Notes under the pieces: model-generated
The model's input: the letters and a program-made list of their open reading frames with translations, nothing else
What the model was told of the DNA's origin: nothing
The model's database searches: none
Source: Phaeosaccion multiseriatum
Taxonomy: Eukaryota; Ochrophyta, other classes
Direction of reading: 5' to 3'
Assembly: GCA_965112735.1 (NCBI GenBank)
Contig: OZ218961.1
Location: 1,488,001 to 1,552,000 of the forward strand
DNA: 64,000 bases
Shown here: positions 46,213-57,700 of the stretch, piece by piece
Layout: each line of letters opens with the position of its first letter
Position numbering within the stretch: the stretch's first letter is position 1
Position numbers and translations under genes: made by a program

Positions 46213-49200
46213 TTAAGTCTCTCCTGCCTCCTTCCTCCGCTCCGCCTCCTTCAGCAGCATCCGCGCGATCTCATTGCGCTTCTCCCCCATGTCTTCCTCC
46301 CGCACCTCCTCCTTGAGGGACTTGCCCTCATAGATGCACCTTGCAAAGGACACAGTAAAGACTCCGCAGTCGTATCCATTCTTCTGCCAGGGGGTCGTGT
46401 CGCTGCAAGTCGGCAGGGACTGCCATCCAACCATGTCCATGGGCGCTGCAGACAGGAGGAAGAAGGGGGGGGGTGGTTAATGAGAGACAGAAGACACAGC
46501 GGTGAGCTTGCCCAGACACTTACTCTTGAGCTTATCCACGTGCTCGTCCTGCAGCCAAAGCATGATAGCGTTGCGTGCGAGGTCGCCTTTGCCCCACTTG
46601 CTGTCGTAGCACTGCACTACCTTCTTCTCCATGTCAATGACCACCAAATACCAGTGATGCATGTGAATGTTGACCGGCACAATGACCTTGCCACACTCGA
46701 AAACGTTTCCCCCCACCACCTTTTCGCCTTGTGTCCACCTCTTCACGTTCGCGTAGACGTACTGGTCCATGCTGAGGAACTTGTCGGTGAGCTTGTGGAG
46801 GAAGTGGGAGTTGAAGAAGTGGGTCGGGCGGCGTTCGCTGTCCAGCTCACACTTCGTCTTGTCGTCCTCTGCCATAAGGTCGAGGCAGAGATTGATCACC
46901 TCGTCGTTCAGCCACGTGAAGGACAGCAGGCACCGTAGCGTGTTCCGCGTAATCTCGGCGTTGAAGAGCGTAAAGAGAATTTCGTCCCCCTGCCCACCGT
47001 GGAAGGCCCATTGTAGGGCGGCCTCGTCACCCTCTGGCGGCAGCCCCGCCGTGTTTGCCTCTGTAGGTCGCCCCCTCTTTCGCTTGCGACTCTGCCCCTC
47101 CCCCGCCCCTGCTGTGACTCCTGCTCCCCCCTCCCCGCCTCCTTCTGATGCTCCTGCTCCTTGCCCTCTCCCTTCTGATCTCTGTGCCTCTTCCTCTCCT
47201 TCTTGTACTGCCCCCCTGGGGTCTGTATCCTCGGATTTCTCTTCCTCTACCCCTTCGTCCTCCTGCACGACGCTGCCCACCGAATCGCCCCGCGGCGACG
47301 GTTGAGGCGCCTCACGATGGAGGCCTTGGCGGAGGCCCACAAGAAGAGGGCTGGAACTGGCCTCGCCAACCTGCTCCTGGACAGGGGTGCGGCGTGAGAG
47401 GAGTAAAAAGGATGGAGGGAGGAGAGGTGGGATGGTTTTCGAGTGAGACACCCAGACGAGGTCAGCCGAAGCCTCCAAAGCCAACCAGAAACGAACATTC
47501 TCTTCCTCCGGGCTGATGGTCTCCATGTCGGGCATGGTGACCTGTAAAGGAGAGACACACACACACACACACACAAACATACACACACACATGTATCACT
47601 TTGACAAGCAAGCCTGGAAGGGGGCCAGGGTAAAGCACCTACCGCTTCGATTGCTCCTCGTGAGCCTTCCGCGGCCATGTCCTTCAGTCTCTTCTCCGCG
47701 ACCATATGTAAGAAAACGTTAACGTACATCTGAGCTGTGCGCGACGACATGTGCGCCAACTGGGAGTCCACAGGCAAGGCAGGCAGGCACAAAAAGCAAG
47801 GAAGTGAGGAGAAAAACTTGAGTGAGCTGTAGCCCGAGACTCTCCTTCACCTGCGTGGCGATTTTGCGAACCTCCTTGTTGTTCTGCTCCGCCGCTTGGG
47901 TGTCAAGGCTTCGCAAGACGCTGAGGAAGAGACGACAATCACGACGGGGAAGGCGGCTGAGTTCTTACACTGTGGGGAAACTGAATTGCCCAGGGGAATG
48001 TACCCAATTCAAGGGTATGGGCAGGGGGCAGGAGAGAGAGGGGGGGGGGGGAGTTTACCTGTACTCTTCGAACAAGAGAGGCACATTCTTCTCGTACGCT
48101 GACCGTTTCATCAAACTCAAGATGCCGTAAAGGGTGTTGCAGGCCACATGGTTGGGCAAATGAAAGCGGTCCAGGCAAAACCTGATGCGAAAAAGTAGGC
48201 GCGGGTCCCGGTACAAGATGTACTTGTGCAGCTTACACACTGGGCCAGGAGGACGAGGAGAGGAGCAACGGAGAGCAACGGAGAGCAACGCAGAGCAACG
48301 GAGAGCAGAAGTTAGGCATTTCCTTGGCAACTGCTGCATCAACCCAGCACACTCTGTTCACCGCGGAGGCAGCAGAGGGGGGTACGGACGCTGCCTGCCG
48401 CACTTCCAACCCTTTTCAGTGACACTGAAGGAAATTCCAATCCCTTCGGAGGCGAAGCGGTACAGGGTTGAGGCATCGCAGAGCACTGTAGAGGCACCAA
48501 CAAAGCATGAACAGGGCGTCATACACACTCTGTATCACTTCAGAAGCACCAGGAATGAGTACGGGCATTCCCCCCCCCCCCCCGCCCCCCCACAACCAAA
48601 AAAGTCAGGCCGACTAAGTCACTGAATCAGCCCCCCTACGTGACCATGGTGGACCCTTGCCACAAACCCAGCGCGCATCGCTTGCCTCTGGTGAGGCGCA
48701 CAAGGAAACATGGGCCTGACCAATCTATGTACCCTGCACCAGTGACTTCACAGGTGGTCTTGGCCCTCCCCCTCTGCGTCTCAGCTTGGGGAAGATCACC
48801 ACCCCTGTTACGTGTCAGCCAAGCCGGAGGTATTTTCCCGAATCTCTTTGTCAGGAGCTCAGATAAAGGATCCTCTACAATCCTACCAACCCTCAAACAT
48901 GCAGCAGTCCATTCACCTCCTCTGCTTGGGCCAAACCGGCACCCAGTTTGCTCGTGCCGCCAAAGAAAGTCACTGAATCACCCCCCCTGGGTCACCATGG
49001 TGGACGCTTGGCCGAAATCTAGCGCGGATCGTTTGAGTTTGGTCAGGGCTACAAGGAAACCTAATCAGACATTGGGGTAGAAACCCACAAGGTTGACTTC
49101 ACAGGTTAGCGTAGCAAATCCCTCTCATTTCTGCCCCAAAACAGGGAAAACGACCACCTGCACAGCGTTTAAGCCGGCATGACCAACTTGCCCCACTATT

Positions 49201-52200
49201 TTTGGTCTGAAGCTGCCCCTACGCATCCTCTACCCCTCTGCAGATTACTAAGCGGTGCCGCAGTCACTGATCCCCTTCCCTCCACCCAAACACTTTCGAT
49301 TCTGCTCATGTCTGACCCTGTCAGGCACCGAATCACGCCCGAGGGGGGTCACACGACAGGCACAAGTGACCAGGACTTTCTCGCAGGCCCAGCTTGACCC
49401 CTCCACACTTTTCCGACTCTTCTGGAGATGTCAGAAAGGTGTGAAGAGTATACTAGCAGTGCTGCGGAACCGTCCTTACTTGTCCCCGCGGCCTTTGAGG
49501 AGTCGAGAGGGAGTACAGGGGGCATCGGCAGCATCGCCGGACCCTCAGTACTCCTCACCGAACCCTCTAAAGACCTCGGGACGTCATAAACACTGTACCA
49601 GCAGCACTACCAGACTCTGCACACTCCTCCCCGACCCTCGAGAGGGCCTTCACCGCTTCAAAGGCTCCACACTCATTCCCCACAAACAACCCTCAGACGC
49701 GTTAAGCTCACCGTTGTCGTAGATCCATAGCACTCTCGCGTGCTTGGAACTTGAAGCACTCCAGCGTCGAATCAGCTCAAAAGGGTACGCCACCGACTCT
49801 GGCCTCGGCATGAACAGCTGGGCGAGCGGGAACCGATGAGAACAGAAGCATAAGAACAAGCCCGACGACATGTTGGCACAGCTGCTGCTGTTCTTGCAGC
49901 ACAAGCCGTCGTCCTTGTCCACTCCGGTCTTGTTTGAGGAAGGCCCGCGGTTCTCCTCATCCTGTGCGTAGGGTCGCCTCTCCGGTCTCTGCGGTACAAG
50001 AGACGAGAAAAAGGCCCAACAACACACAAAGGCGAGAGGACAAGTAGGCGAGTTCAGGGTTGAGCCAGAAGGGCGGGGGGAATGGTTCGAAGGCAGGAGT
50101 ACGGAGCGCATGGTTTTGGACATGAGAGAAAGGAGGTGGGTGGGTGGGGGGGGGGTAGCGGGGGGTAGCGGGAGGGGAAAGGGGGGCGGAAAGCTCAGCA
50201 AGGTCACAAAGCGGGGAAGCCATGATCGCATGCGGTGCTGTCCACTTACACTTTCGAAGGTCTGCGAGCAGCAGAATCCTTGTGCCCAGTCATCGTCCTT
50301 CGACACGACCTTCGTCTCCAAGGGGCGGTGCAGTCCCTTGTCCGCCTCGTCCATCTCCTTACACACGACTATGAAGCGGTTTCGCACCTCATTCCTACGC
50401 TGAACATTCCCCAGAAGGAAAGTGGGTGTCTTGTGCGCAAAACACTCCTCGTGCACGAAGTGGAGCCTTCCCTCTTCAATGGCCTTCTCGTGGCGCTCCC
50501 TCAGGAGCCTATACTCCATCACTGCCATGGCAAAAAGAGGGTAGTGCCTCCAGAGGCGAGTCAAGAGCTCCGGGGGGCACTCCTCCATGTCCTTCTCCAG
50601 CCAATCTGCAAGCCAAAGGTGTGTCCCGAAAATGTACCTGCCGGTGGGTGCACCGAGGCCCAGAGGAGGGACAGTTGCAGCTCAGTACAGACAAAAAAAC
50701 TGCACAGGCCGGAGCGACTTGTCCAGGCCTTCTCTGTCTCAAGGACGCACCTCTCTACCTCCTTCGAGTCCAGCACGTGCACATCGTCCTCGTGCCCCGC
50801 GTCTGGTGAGACTCCTTCGTCCTCGTCAAAAGGCCCCGTCAAAGCTGTTGAAAGTACGTCCTCCTCAACGCCTTCGACTCCTCCACTGAGCCCCGGGAGA
50901 ACGTCCGACGCTCCATCCGCCGCAAAGTTCCTGCACAAGTATCTCCAGAGGGGAGGGAACACTTCCGCAGTCGGGACTCCAACGGCGGGACTTTGAATGG
51001 GAAGGGATTGAGGGGGGCAGGGGGGATATCCAGGGGGGGGGGGCAGAGCGTTTGGACGATTGGAAGTGTAGGGTGCGGTGCAGAGTGAAAGAAGAGTTCA
51101 TGATGGTGGCCTTGCCTCACCTCACGGACTCGGCCTTGTAGCCCGCGAAAGCGTCAAACCACATCAAACAGTCCTTCACCCATTCCGGTACTTCACCGCC
51201 ATTTTGCAGCTCGGTAAGCTCCTCTCTTGTCAGCTGGGGACGATGCTTCCCCTCCTTGCCGCCACTCGTTTTCACTCGTGCATACCTCAGCAGGGCACTG
51301 CGTGTAGGCTGCTGACGAGAACCAAGCTCCGTGATATCCCCGAAGTGTAAGCGCTTCAGCGGGGGGAGGTCCTTTCTGACTGAGTTGGTCGGTTCAGCCA
51401 GATTCATCAACTTTCGTTGAAGGCCTGAATCAGTGAGTGCACATGTCGCAAGCATACAGAGGCATGGGTGTGGGACGAGGGACGACGGACGTGATGCATA
51501 CACGAAGTGACGTAGCGAAATCAAGGGGAGAAGGGGAAAGAAAGGGGGGGGGAGAAGAGGGCGGGGGGCATATACGGAGGGAGGATCGGATCGAGGGAGG
51601 CAAGGGGTAAGGCCCCTATGGGGAGGAAGGAATACATAGGAGAGCAGCTGATACCGCGAGAGAGTAGGAGGCAGTAGGAGGGGGCAGAGAAGAAGCAGGG
51701 GCGGTGTGTAGGCAGCGAGGGAGGACGCGAACGAGGTAGGCAGGAGGGTAGGGGGGTAGGGGCGGGGGCGGTGGACAGAGAGTGAAGAGGAGGGGGTACG
51801 CAGGGGGACGGGTGGGTGGGGGGGGGGGAGCGGTGGGCAGGGAGGGAAGGGGGGAAGAAGGGAGAACAGAGGCAGGCCAGGCGCGGGTGGGGGGGCGGGG
51901 GGAGGGAGGAAGGGAGAGAGGGATGGGAGGGATGGGAGGGATGGGAGGGATGGGAGGGAGGTAGGGAGGCTGCTCAACACTTACCCTCCATGAGACCGTC
52001 GACAACGAATGCCCACGGGTCCAGACCGCAAATAGGGCAACACGGCCAGGGGTCCAGGACGCCCTCCATATTGAGGAGGAAGGCCATGAGGCCCTGCCTG
52101 CCCCGCGCTCTCAGAGTCTCCGCAGGGATCGTGAGCACATCTGTCAAGCCAAGTCTAGATGCTCCGTCCACGCAGCATCCTGTCCAGTTGGCTGCTGTAG

Positions 52201-53686
52201 TACCGTTGCGTCGGATTTGGTCGAGAAAGTCGAAGCCAGCTTTGTAAGCCAAGACTGTGGTATACGTGCTCCGAAAGAGGGCATGGCTGGAGGTATCCGC
52301 CAGGGCGATGTGGCCGCACCTGGGGCATTGATAGTCCACGAGCACGAGGTAGTGCGGGAAGACCGCTTCCTGTGTCCAAAGACAAGGTTGACTGTGGATG
52401 GCAGTCATGCTCGAGCCACAGCTGGCGCATATCGAAAGTGCTTCAATCCGCTGTGGGTAGGGCTTGCCGTAAAAGTAGGCCTGCATCAGCTCCACTATCT
52501 CCGAGTTGCCCCCCTGTCGCCCTTACCATGCCACTTGACGTTGGTGCAGCGATATTGCGTCCCCATTTGTTATAGTCTCCACCATCTCTTGAATATTGCG
52601 CGTCGGCCTGTGGTGCGGCGTGTCCGAGTACTCGGGCGCCGCCGCTCTGGGTTCGTCCGAGTGTAACTCCTCCCAAGCGATGCCATACATGTCGTCGCCC
52701 CCCCCCCCCCCAAAGTCTCCTGCCCCATCGTACACGTCTTCACTCCCTACGTCTTGAAAGAAGCCGTCCTCCCCTTCCCCCCTGTCCCCACAGCCCCCGC
52801 CCCCTCCGGAGGTGGGAAGAAGGGCGTCCCGTGACACGAGATGCGCAGCAATCTCGCACTCCCCTTGCTGGCACTCCATGCCCAGCAGACTCAGACAAGT
52901 GCCACAGGCGGGACACAAATTGCGACTGCAGAGCTCGCCACAAAGTGACTGGAAAAGTAAACGACAGCGAGCGACAGGGGATTCAGGGGGGGGGGTGTGG
53001 AGGTCAAGTGAGACCAAATCGAAGCGAAAGCGAGCTGTGTCAGACTTTTCGTCAATAGCTCCACTCCCTACCCATCGTACCTTATGACCCACGCACTCCA
53101 AGCCTTCACGCACTGGTTCAGGAAGCTGTGCGCATCGCTCACTCCAGGAGGAAGATACGTCCCACAAGAGGGTGCTCTCGGGGAGGGGTGAAGAGAGCAG
53201 TGAGGAGGCGAGGAACTTGGCGCAACAACTCTCGGCACTGTCGATTCTTACAGCAGGGGCGGTCTCCTGGATGGACAATGAGTGCCGGCGACGGAAGGCA
53301 GTCTTGTGTGCACCGAGTCCGTGCAGCTCTCCACAGTGCAGATGGCATAACCGGTGCAAACATTCAGAGCTGCTTGGCAGCACGGAACCATTCCACCCCT
53401 CAATGCAGTTACCAGGATGAGGACACATACTGTTGAAGACCTTGCGTTGGCCCTCAAGTGTGATACCAGACAGGGACAGCTTCGCTTTCCGCAATGTTTC
53501 TAACAATGCCTGAAAGATCAGCCATTCCTCATCAATCGCTCGTTCGGCAAACGTGTACTCGAGGCCTACGGTACTCTCAACTGCAGCACACTCATCGTAC
53601 CGTCGCTGGAGTCTATCGCCCGAAGCGCTGAGGTCGTCGAAGAGCCCGAGCATATCTCCAGTACTCTCTGCACTCGCAACAGGCAT
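46213..53686 (-). CDS. KDZ/CxC transposase fused to Ulp1 (SUMO-specific) protease
   Basis: Exons (5' to 3'): 53081-53686, 51985-52948, 51121-51424, 50638-50990, 50250-50605, 49712-49988, 48059-48239, 47851-47920, 47643-47759, 46524-47541, 46213-46445. The 4,479 nt stay in one frame (1,493 codons) apart from TAA at 52525-52523. The N-half has Cys-pair motifs ('CPACGTC', 'CASCG', 'CPRCG') and the hallmark 'CPICGLDPWAFVVDG'. The RNase-H-like core has 'GLFLCFCSHRFP', 'WIYDNVCKLHKYILYRDP', 'FCLDRFHLPNHVAC' and 'LDTQAAEQNNKEVRKIATQ'; probable acidic residues are in VVDG, YDN and AAEQ. After an acidic linker comes an Ulp1 domain: catalytic His 46656-46654 (HHWYLVVID), Asp 46605-46603 (YDSKWG), Gln 46386-46384 and Cys 46368-46366 (WQKNGYDCGVF). 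The exon 4/5 junction could instead use a 113-nt intron. Fusion is inferred from uninterrupted splicing. Confidence 0.82.
48616..49310. repeat. Diverged tandem duplication, ~351-bp period, inside transposase intron 6
   Basis: AAGTCACTGAATCA followed by a C-run, CACCATGGTGGAC-like sequence and an ACAAGGAAAC block occurs at 48616 and again at 48967, with later blocks (GACTTCACAGGT, CAGCGTTTAAG-like) in the same order. A weaker third unit may start near 49260. It lies in the 1,472-bp intron 48240-49711 and shows no coding signal. Confidence 0.75.
51905..51965. repeat. (GGGAT GGGAG)n minisatellite in transposase intron 2
   Basis: Four to five copies of a GGGATGGGAG unit sit just inside the donor at 51984. 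The intron (51425-51984) is purine-rich on the + strand throughout. Confidence 0.85.
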
Positions 53687-53869
53687 GGTGACGTGTGTAA
53701 CTGTCTCTCACCTTGTTTCCCACCCTGAAAGGGCGCTGAAGTCTTAACGTTTGAGGACGTAAGAGCAGCCCAGTAGAGAGTGGGAAAGACAAGCAGAGGA
53801 GGGAAAAGGTCGTGTCATTACCACGCAGTGCGAAGAGGAGATCCCGAGAAGATCCAGTGTGCCCGTGCG

Positions 53870-54027
53870 GCTCGAATCCGCGTGTACGCCAGCCTGTCCC
53901 CTGCGCTCAGTCGTGGCTCCGACTCGAGACCACCCCTCGTGCTCTCGACACGAATAAGCCTTAGGTCATGTCGCGACCACATGCTGCTCTCGACACGAAA
54001 CCACACTCAAAACACCCTACCTAAATC
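53870..54027 (-). repeat. Right terminal inverted repeat
   Basis: Reverse complement of the left repeat; on the + strand it starts GCTCGAATCCGC and ends CCTACCTAAATC. It carries the same paired TTCGTGTCGAGAGCA words in inverted orientation. Confidence 0.93.
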
Positions 54028-54034
54028 GCTGGCC
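54028..54034. repeat. Right target-site duplication GCTGGCC
   Basis: Exact copy of 44209-44215. On the minus strand it reads G GCC AGC: the G of the host ATG followed by codons 2 and 3. Confidence 0.9.
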
Positions 54035-54724
54035 ATAATCTGATCGCTCAACGTCCCAAAGAAACATCCCAACTTGGAAATCTCTCTGACGGTTTCGAGT
54101 TTTTGTGCCTTCGTAGTTGGGGCGTTTTGAGAATCGCAGGGCAGCAGTCGAACCAGAAGCGCTCAGCAGAGAGAAGCAGCGACACAGGAGCCTGCACGGA
54201 GCAGCCGGAGTGGCGCGAGCGTGGCGAAGGACAACGGAGGGGAGGGGGGCGGGAGACGGGAGAGGAGCGGGAGCCGGGGCTTTGCGGAAGGAAGACTAAA
54301 GGGTGAGGCAAAGGGGGCCGGGAACTCATTGAGGGGATGAGTGTGGCTCAGTGGTGGTACTCGTGAGAACCGTGAGAAAGAGACCCACAGTATCCCGGGC
54401 AGAAGCTGCGGTGCTTCGGTGCTTTGCACGAAAGGTGAGAGCTTACGTACTCTTGTTCCGCTGTCTTTCCCGGTGTCTGTGTAAGAGCGAGACGGAGAGT
54501 CCTGGTACCGGCATTGCTGTTACTGCCGCTGCTGCTCGCCTCTCCTTCTTGACTGGCATGGGCTATTGCTGCTGCTGTTGAATACATTCCTAGTGTAAGG
54601 CGTGGCTGGCGTTCGCTAACGTACTGCTGTTGCACTCTCCTCTTGTTTGTCGCTTGTCAGGGACGCTACGATACCACCAATGTTTGACTCCTTATAGCGT
54701 TGAAGATTTGACAAACAAGCTGCA
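54035..54724. promoter_or_regulatory. Original shared promoter region of the CSTPP1-like gene and the Na+/H+ exchanger
   Basis: On the minus strand 54036-54034 is the original ATG of the CSTPP1-like gene, so before insertion this ~690-bp stretch separated two head-to-head start codons. It must contain both promoters and 5' leaders. A plausible 5'-UTR intron of the exchanger runs from GTGAGAGC at about 54434 to TTGTCAG at about 54660. No other gene was seen. Confidence 0.6.
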
Positions 54725-57700
54725 ATGACGGTAACGTCGCACAGCACCGACGACCATGACTCCGGCGCGCACAACACCGTGGCGGTGCTTTTGGCCCCCT
54801 TCTTTGCCCTCGTGTTGGGGGCCGTCATACGGCAGGGCTTCCAGCATTTGCCCATCCCGTACACGGTGTTGCTTCTCGTGGCTGGGTCCGTCATGGGAGC
54901 GTGTATACGTGCGGGGTGGGGAGACGACGGCGAGCTGCTGGGCAGCTCCACGTCCATGATGGCGGGCATTGATCCGCATCTCATGCTGCACGTCTTCCTC
55001 CCTCCCCTCATCTTTGAGTCGGCCTTCTCCATCGAGCTCAATGTGTTCCAGAAAGTCAAGTATGGAGTGCTCTTTATGGCGGGGCCTGGTCTGCTCTTCT
55101 GCACATTCCTGGTGGGCTATGTCATCACTGGCATGTACAGGTACAATGGCGCAGACTTTGAAGAGTGCGACTCCGGGGAGTGGACTGCGTTGAGTGGGCT
55201 GCTGCTGGGCTGTATCCTCAGCGCTACAGATCCCGTCGCTGTGGTTGCCCTGCTGAAGGACCTGGGGGTGAAGGCGGATCTCTCTACTGCCATCGAGGGA
55301 GAGTCCTTGCTCAACGACGGAACGGCCGTGGTGATTTTCCTGACTCTCCTGGACGGGGTGGAGTCAGGGGCCGGCGTAGAGGACTCGACGGAGGTGTTGT
55401 GGAACTTTGTTATGATGAGTCTCGGGGGCGTGGCGCTTGGGGTGCTGTTTGGCGCGGGGAGTACGGCCTTCATTGGCCTCGTATTCAATGACGCCTTGGT
55501 AGAGATTACCATCACCATCGCCTCGGCCTACCTGACCTTCTTCGTGGCGGAGAATGTGGTGCGAGTGAGCGGCGTGCTGGCAGTGGTGGCACTCGGCCTG
55601 TACCTTGGCTCCGTGGGGAGAGTCAAAATCTCCCCGCAGGTGAACCACTTCCTGGAGGAGTTTTGGGAGCTCATGGCCTTCATCGGAAATACCTTGATCT
55701 TTGTCATTGCCGGGGTGGTCATCGCTTACGACCTTCCGGGCGCGACTTTGTTCGACTACGGCTTGCTCATTCTCTGCTACATTGTGTTGCTGCTGGCCAG
55801 AGTGGTGCTGTCGAGCAGTCAGTACCTGTGGGAGAAGCGCGTGCTCAAGAAAAAGGGCGTCTACTTCAAAGACAGCATTGTGTGCATGTGGGGCGGCCTG
55901 CGCGGGGCCGTTGGGCTGGCCTTGGCTCTGGTAGTGTTTGAGAGTGAAAAAGTGTGCTCCCCCATTGGAGACAAGATTCTCTTTCACACGGCGGGCATGG
56001 TGGTGCTCACCGTCGTTGTCAACGGGTCCTCCATGCGCTACCTGCTCCTCTTCCTGGGCTTTGACACGGTGCCCGCGTCCAAGCTGGTGGTGTTTGACCA
56101 GGCCGTTAAGATTATCAACGAGAGCGCCACCTTCCAGGAGGAAGTGCTCCGCCGCAATGCCCTCTTCGACTGCACCAACTGGAGCGTGGCGAGGGGCTTT
56201 TACCTCAAGCCCCCCAAGCAGAAGGTGGAGGCGGCGTCCGAGCTCAGGGACGGAGAAACGTACAACGAGCGGGACCTGCTCATCGCGGAGGCGCAGCGCC
56301 GCGTCCTCATGTCCTGCCGGAACAGCTACCAAAAGCAGTTCTCGCAGGGCATGATTGGTCACTCCGCGGTCAAGCACTTGTTGGAGGTGACGGAGGAGGC
56401 CATGGACAAGGGCTGCACCTTGGACGAGTGGGACTCGCAGCTGGTCAAGTGCCTCTACCCGCTCCACCTCAGCGGACTCGTAATTCGGTGGGAGAAGGAG
56501 GACATTCAGCGAAAGATGGTCCACAACTTTGTGCGATCGCCCATGTGGCTCCTTGTGGTGACAATCAGCTCCATCACCATGCTCGTCTTGACCTCCGCGG
56601 TGACCAATTCGGAGGGCCACATCGCGTTTTGGGTGGAATGCATCTTCGCCTTCATGACCTACGTGTTTGCCACGGAGATTTGCCTCGTCCGCCCCTGGGC
56701 CCAAAACGATCTTCACGCCTACCTCACTGATCTGCGCACCCTCGCAGACATGACCTTCGTGATGCTCAACCTCAACACCATCGGCAACGGCTACGTCATG
56801 ACCAACGTCAGCATCTTCTCCTGGGCCGTGAGAGGGGCGCGCTTCGTGGAGTGCGTCATTTACGGCACCCTCTTCCTCAGGCGCCGCGTCAAGAGCTCGG
56901 GCATGAAAATACACGTCGCGGCTGCCGGTCCAGACGCCGCCGACAGCGAAAAGTACGACGCCGTACTCAGGGCTCTCGCGCCTGCGCCGTCCGCAAGGGC
57001 CCCAGTGGCCCCGGCCAGCCCAGTGGGGAGTCCCACGGGGTCCGCCGGAGGAGGGGTCTCGCCACGGGGAAGCGCCAAGCAGACGGCAAAGTCCGTGCGT
57101 GCGCAGCTGAGCGGTAGAGCAGGCTACACAGCATACAGAAAGCGCAAGTTCAGCATCACGGAGGACCAGCTGGGAGAGGCCAGCCAGCGGGGGGAGGCGT
57201 GGAGCTGGGACAACTTCAACGCCATGCTCTCCCACAAGTACATGAACCTCCGTCGCGCGTTACTCTATCCCGTGCTGAGGAAGGGCTTCGACGTGACGAG
57301 CGGCTTCGTCAGGGCAAGGGAGGAGGCGCTGGAGCTTCTCAGCGACTTCCTGGAGGACGACCCCAGCCTCTTCAAGATCAAGAGACAGCTCGAGGAGGAC
57401 ATCACCTCCAAGCAGAAGCTGCTCTTCCGCCTGCAGAGAGCCTACCCGGACATTGCCTCGAGTATGACCACCACGCAGGCGGCGCAGGCCGTGCTCAACA
57501 AACAGCAGCACACGCTCAGCCACCTGTACCACGAGGGCATGCTGGACAAGGGCGAAGTGGACTCGCTCTTGACTGCGCTGCACACCAAGCAGAAGCAGCT
57601 GCGCTTCAACCCTCTGCAGCTTAACCCCCCCGACAAGAGCACGCTGCTCAAACAGGTTAGTGAATGACTTCCTTCGTGGGGGGGAGCCGCACAGGAAGGA

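Larger units (their letters stand above)
44216..54027. mobile_element. KDZ/CxC-superfamily DNA transposon, 9.8 kb, complete with TIRs and TSD
   Basis: The element is 9,812 bp, bounded by inverted repeats of 157 and 158 bp and a perfect 7-bp target duplication. It encodes two convergent genes: a long minus-strand KDZ-type transposase fused to an Ulp1 protease (53686-46213) and a plus-strand gene of unknown function (44434-46205). Their stop codons are only 7 bp apart. KDZ (Kyakuja-Dileera-Zisupton) elements are known for large size, RNase-H-like transposases with Cys-rich motifs and frequent association with Ulp1-type proteases. Target duplications of about 8 bp are usual; 7 bp fits approximately. 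The near-identity of the TIRs and the perfect TSD suggest a fairly recent insertion. One in-frame stop in the transposase may mean this copy is not autonomous. Confidence 0.88.

Noticed and set aside
46213-47592. A stand-alone host SUMO protease gene
   Set aside because: Upstream exons (47643-48239) splice into it in phase with transposase motifs, and it lies within the inverted repeats, so it belongs to the transposon.
55364-57235. 623-codon open frame on the minus strand
   Set aside because: It is the antisense shadow of the Na+/H+ exchanger, has no family resemblance, and lacks splice or start context.
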